Assembly (NCBI GenBank): GCA_002422125.1
Contig: DITF01000006.1
Coordinates: 1 to 34,716 of the forward strand
Reading direction: 5' to 3'
Length of the DNA stretch: 34,716 nt
DNA from: a bacterium UBP17_UBA6191
GTDB lineage: Bacteria > Muiribacteriota > UBA6191
Below the pieces are notes generated by a model. That model had not been told where the DNA came from. It worked only from the letters and a program-made list of their open reading frames with translations, and ran no database searches. Position numbers and translations under genes: made by a program. This document shows positions 32,485 to 34,716 of this stretch, in pieces; position 1 is the first letter of the stretch, and each line of letters starts with the position of its first letter.

Positions 32485-33591
32485 TTATGCCACAATTTGA
32501 TACCAGGTGTTGCGTTGTCTGGGAATAAATCCGGCTTCGTGAACCAGAGACAGGATTTCATCCACTTGAACTTTCTGCTGGGTCTTGGTGGAAGCCTGGG
32601 ATACTACATTTTCTTCCATCATGGTGCTACCAAAATCATCGGCACCAAATTCCAAAGCGACCTGAGCCACCTTATACCCCTGAGTCGGCCAGGACGATTG
32701 CATGTGTTCTATGTTTTGCAGATAAATCCTGGAAATTGCCAGATTGCGCAGATATTCATTGGCTCCTGAGCCTAACAATCCCCGGTTGATGGATTGTCGT
32801 CCCAAAGCCGTTTGTTCATGTTGCAGTGTCCAGGATATGAAGGCAATAAATCCAAAATCGCCGCGCTCCTTAGCTTTGTTTTGCTGTTCCCGAATCATGC
32901 TCAGGTGTCTGACGCGGTTTTCGTCCGTTTCTCCAAATCCAATAACCATTGAGGCGGAAGTAGCCAGCTTTAGGGACTGGGCTGCATCCATAATCTCAAT
33001 CCAGCGTCCCCCTGATATTTTTTTAGGACTGACACGGGATCGGATTCTATCGTCCAGAAGTTCGGCTCCACCCCCAGGTAATCCCATCAGGCCAGCATCT
33101 TTTAAGGCAGACAAAACATCGTAGGCTGATTTGTTTTCAATTTGGCAGATATTGTCAATTTCGGAGGGACTGAAACAATCTGTTTGAATTTTTGGGTAAG
33201 TCTTGCGAATCCAGCCTAATAAATCCTGGTACCAGTCCAGGCGCAAATCGGGGTGGTGACCACCTTGCATCAAAATTCTGGTACCACCAATTTCCAGGGT
33301 TTCCTCGATTTTTTGTGCCAGAATATCGCGGGAGAGGACATAGCTTTCTTTATGTCCGTAAGGCCGATAAAAGGCGCAGAATTTACAGGCAGTATCACAC
33401 ACATTGGTATAGTTAATGTTTCTATCGATTAAGTATGTGACGGTATCGGGGGAATTGATGCGTTTTCGGATAGAGTCCGCAGCAGAAGCTAACTGACCAA
33501 GATTAGCGTCTCGGTAGATAAAATTACATTCCTCTTCACTGATCTGTTCTCCAGATATAGCCCGATGAAGAATTTCTTGAGTATTGAACAT
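32485..33591 (-). CDS. mqnC: Cyclic dehypoxanthinyl futalosine synthase, radical SAM (menaquinone synthesis)
   Basis: 368 aa. Radical SAM enzyme of the futalosine route to menaquinone; it cyclises dehypoxanthinyl futalosine. Motifs: NINYTNVC followed by CDTACKFCAFYR (the CxxxCxxC iron-sulfur motif), RILMQGGHHPDLRLDWY, GLPGGGAELL, and the C-terminal QSSWPTQGYKVAQVAL and DDFGSTMMEENVVSQA, which distinguish MqnC from MqnE. ATG 33591 is chosen because AAGGA lies 6 bases upstream; the TTG two codons earlier abuts that site. Other mqn genes are not in the window. It lies 31 bases after the cyclase gene and is probably cotranscribed with it. Confidence 0.95.
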   Translation of the reverse strand: MFNTQEILHRAISGEQISEEECNFIYRDANLGQLASAADSIRKRINSPDTVTYLIDRNINYTNVCDTACKFCAFYRPYGHKESYVLSRDILAQKIEETLEIGGTRILMQGGHHPDLRLDWYQDLLGWIRKTYPKIQTDCFSPSEIDNICQIENKSAYDVLSALKDAGLMGLPGGGAELLDDRIRSRVSPKKISGGRWIEIMDAAQSLKLATSASMVIGFGETDENRVRHLSMIREQQNKAKERGDFGFIAFISWTLQHEQTALGRQSINRGLLGSGANEYLRNLAISRIYLQNIEHMQSSWPTQGYKVAQVALEFGADDFGSTMMEENVVSQASTKTQQKVQVDEILSLVHEAGFIPRQRNTWYQIVA

Positions 33592-33622
33592 CTCCAATCC
33601 TTTCTGCCGCAGGATACCACAA

Positions 33623-34716
33623 TCAGTAAATTACGCGATAAGCCTGGATAATTTCGGACTTGCCTTTCACTGTGAATGGTTCCAGTTTTTCAAACTCAAA
33701 CTGCTCTTTACAGTATTCAAAAGTTCCAGCATCTACAATGATTTCAAAAGCCTGACTTTTGCCTTGTAGACGGGAGGCTAGATTGATTTTATCCCCAATG
33801 GCAGTGTAATCCTTATGTTTTTGGGCCCCAATGTTTCCGACAACCGATACGCCCGTAGAAATTCCAATGCCCATTTCCAGTTGTTTTAGTTCCGGGCTAG
33901 AGCTGGCCTTGAGGGTTTCCTGCATTTCAATTGCCGTTTTTAAGGCATTTATGGCCATGGTTTTTGGGGAGTTGTCAGGCAGTACTGGTGCTCCGTAAAG
34001 CACCATAATGGCATCACCAATAAACTTATTGATGGTTCCATTGTATTTGGTTATGACGGAAACCATCAGTTCAAAATAGGTGTTTAAAAGATGTACTACC
34101 TGTTCAGGGGATTTATTTTCTGAAAGGGTCGTAAATGAACGAATGTCAGAAAAGAGGGTAGTAATCTCAAGTGCCTTACCGCCTAGGGACAGGGAATCGG
34201 GGTGATGTAAAAGCTCATCTACTACCTGATTAGATACATACTGATTAAAGACTCGGCGGATCATGGACTTTTCCTTCTCCCGAGTTACCATTCTGGCAGT
34301 AATAATTAGAATATAACTGATGGCAATGGCTAGAAAAAACACAGGTACAGGTAAAAGCCAATGGTTTTGAAACAATAGACTTACCAAAATCCAGTAGGCG
34401 GCAAACTGCAAAAACAGGACGGAAATACTGACTGCAATTGAGAAAAAACTGGTGCAGGTGGTTACGATAAGTGCTAAAAGAAAGTAGATCAGGAAATGAG
34501 GCCATCCTGAGATGCTTCTGATGCTGGGCTGTGAGTCCGTAAGTATGGTGTAAAGAGCATTGGCATGAATCTCAACCCCACTGGTTTGTTTGCGGTTCCA
34601 GGAAAAAAACGGAGTGGGGTACATGTCCTGAAGTCCAGGGTGATTGAGTCCAACCAGCACAATTTTTCCCTTGATTATTTTTTGCAGAGTATCCTGTTTT
34701 TCGGGCTCAAACAGAT
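33623..34716 (-). CDS. Class III adenylate/guanylate cyclase with CHASE2-type sensor (partial, N-terminus beyond window)
   Basis: At least 363 aa visible; the frame is open to the window edge. The first visible residues (LQKIIKGKIVLVGLNHPG) match the end of a CHASE2 extracellular sensor domain. About three membrane segments follow, then a linker (about 140-165 from base 34660) and a class III cyclase domain. Catalytic residues are visible: LFSDIRSFT (first metal Asp), NKFIGDAIMVLYG (Lys and second Asp), YTAIGDKINLASRL (the Asn and Arg of the transition-state site). The domain should be active; ATP versus GTP preference cannot be settled by eye. It is a membrane sensor making cAMP or cGMP; the double cNMP-binding protein at 9727-11160 is a candidate receiver. 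Confidence 0.92.
   Translation of the reverse strand, partial: LFEPEKQDTLQKIIKGKIVLVGLNHPGLQDMYPTPFFSWNRKQTSGVEIHANALYTILTDSQPSIRSISGWPHFLIYFLLALIVTTCTSFFSIAVSISVLFLQFAAYWILVSLLFQNHWLLPVPVFFLAIAISYILIITARMVTREKEKSMIRRVFNQYVSNQVVDELLHHPDSLSLGGKALEITTLFSDIRSFTTLSENKSPEQVVHLLNTYFELMVSVITKYNGTINKFIGDAIMVLYGAPVLPDNSPKTMAINALKTAIEMQETLKASSSPELKQLEMGIGISTGVSVVGNIGAQKHKDYTAIGDKINLASRLQGKSQAFEIIVDAGTFEYCKEQFEFEKLEPFTVKGKSEIIQAYRVIY

Noticed and set aside
33363..33370. GCCGATAA on the + strand, identical to the sigma-28 -10 consensus
   Set aside because: It lies inside mqnC on the opposite strand with no gene downstream in that direction and lacks the TTT extension; a chance match.

Overview
The window looks like a chromosomal segment of a flagellated, diderm bacterium. 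It has a flagellar hook protein and flagellin, secreted and surface proteins with signal peptides, PspA, and menaquinone synthesis by the futalosine route (mqnC). GC content looks to be in the mid-40s by eye. The gene mix (DUF2225, FapA/DUF342, PilZ, CHASE2-type cyclase, CFI-box surface protein, MORN proteins) suggests a deep-branching lineage such as Bdellovibrionota/Oligoflexia-like, deltaproteobacteria-like or spirochaete-related bacteria. No rRNA or other taxonomic marker is present, so this is inference. Coding density is high: no gap exceeds about 150 bases, and many genes overlap by 1 to 70 bases. I see no tRNA, rRNA, CRISPR array, insertion sequence or phage gene.

Layout. (1) 1-3853, + strand: the 3' part of a biotin-dependent acyl-CoA carboxylase alpha subunit, then a receiver-FapA fusion. 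(2) 3877-6248: a diadenylate cyclase-type protein (-) divergent from a PilZ/YcgR-like protein and an SH3-like membrane protein (+). (3) 6245-8050, - strand: hook protein FlgE. (4) 8134-13350, + strand: small membrane protein, hemL, a double cyclic-nucleotide-binding protein, a short biotin protein ligase, an unknown protein and a flippase-like membrane protein, mostly overlapping or nearly abutting. (5) 13363-23679, - strand: two MORN-repeat paralogues flanking a small secreted protein, a giant flagellin (901 aa), and a roughly 1655-aa surface protein with PKD, beta-helix, calcium-binding and CFI-box regions. (6) 23784-26355, + strand: membrane-anchored coiled-coil protein, PspA, and a CbxX-type AAA+ ATPase. 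(7) 26357-28274, - strand: secreted unknown protein and an M16 peptidase. (8) 28332-29042, + strand: DUF2225 protein. (9) 29127-34716, - strand: trypsin-like protease, a pair of secreted low-complexity proteins (Tyr-rich and Gly/Met/Pro-rich), mqnC, and a partial CHASE2-type adenylate/guanylate cyclase.

Themes. Three second-messenger systems appear close together: c-di-AMP-type synthesis, c-di-GMP binding, and cAMP/cGMP synthesis plus binding. Flagellar genes flgE and flagellin share a TTTGCCGATA box that matches a sigma-28 -10 element. Biotin use (carboxylase) and biotin attachment (ligase) are both present. The most promising candidates for undescribed biology are the PspA/AAA+ cassette, which resembles an ESCRT-III/Vps4 arrangement, and the tandem secreted low-complexity pair.
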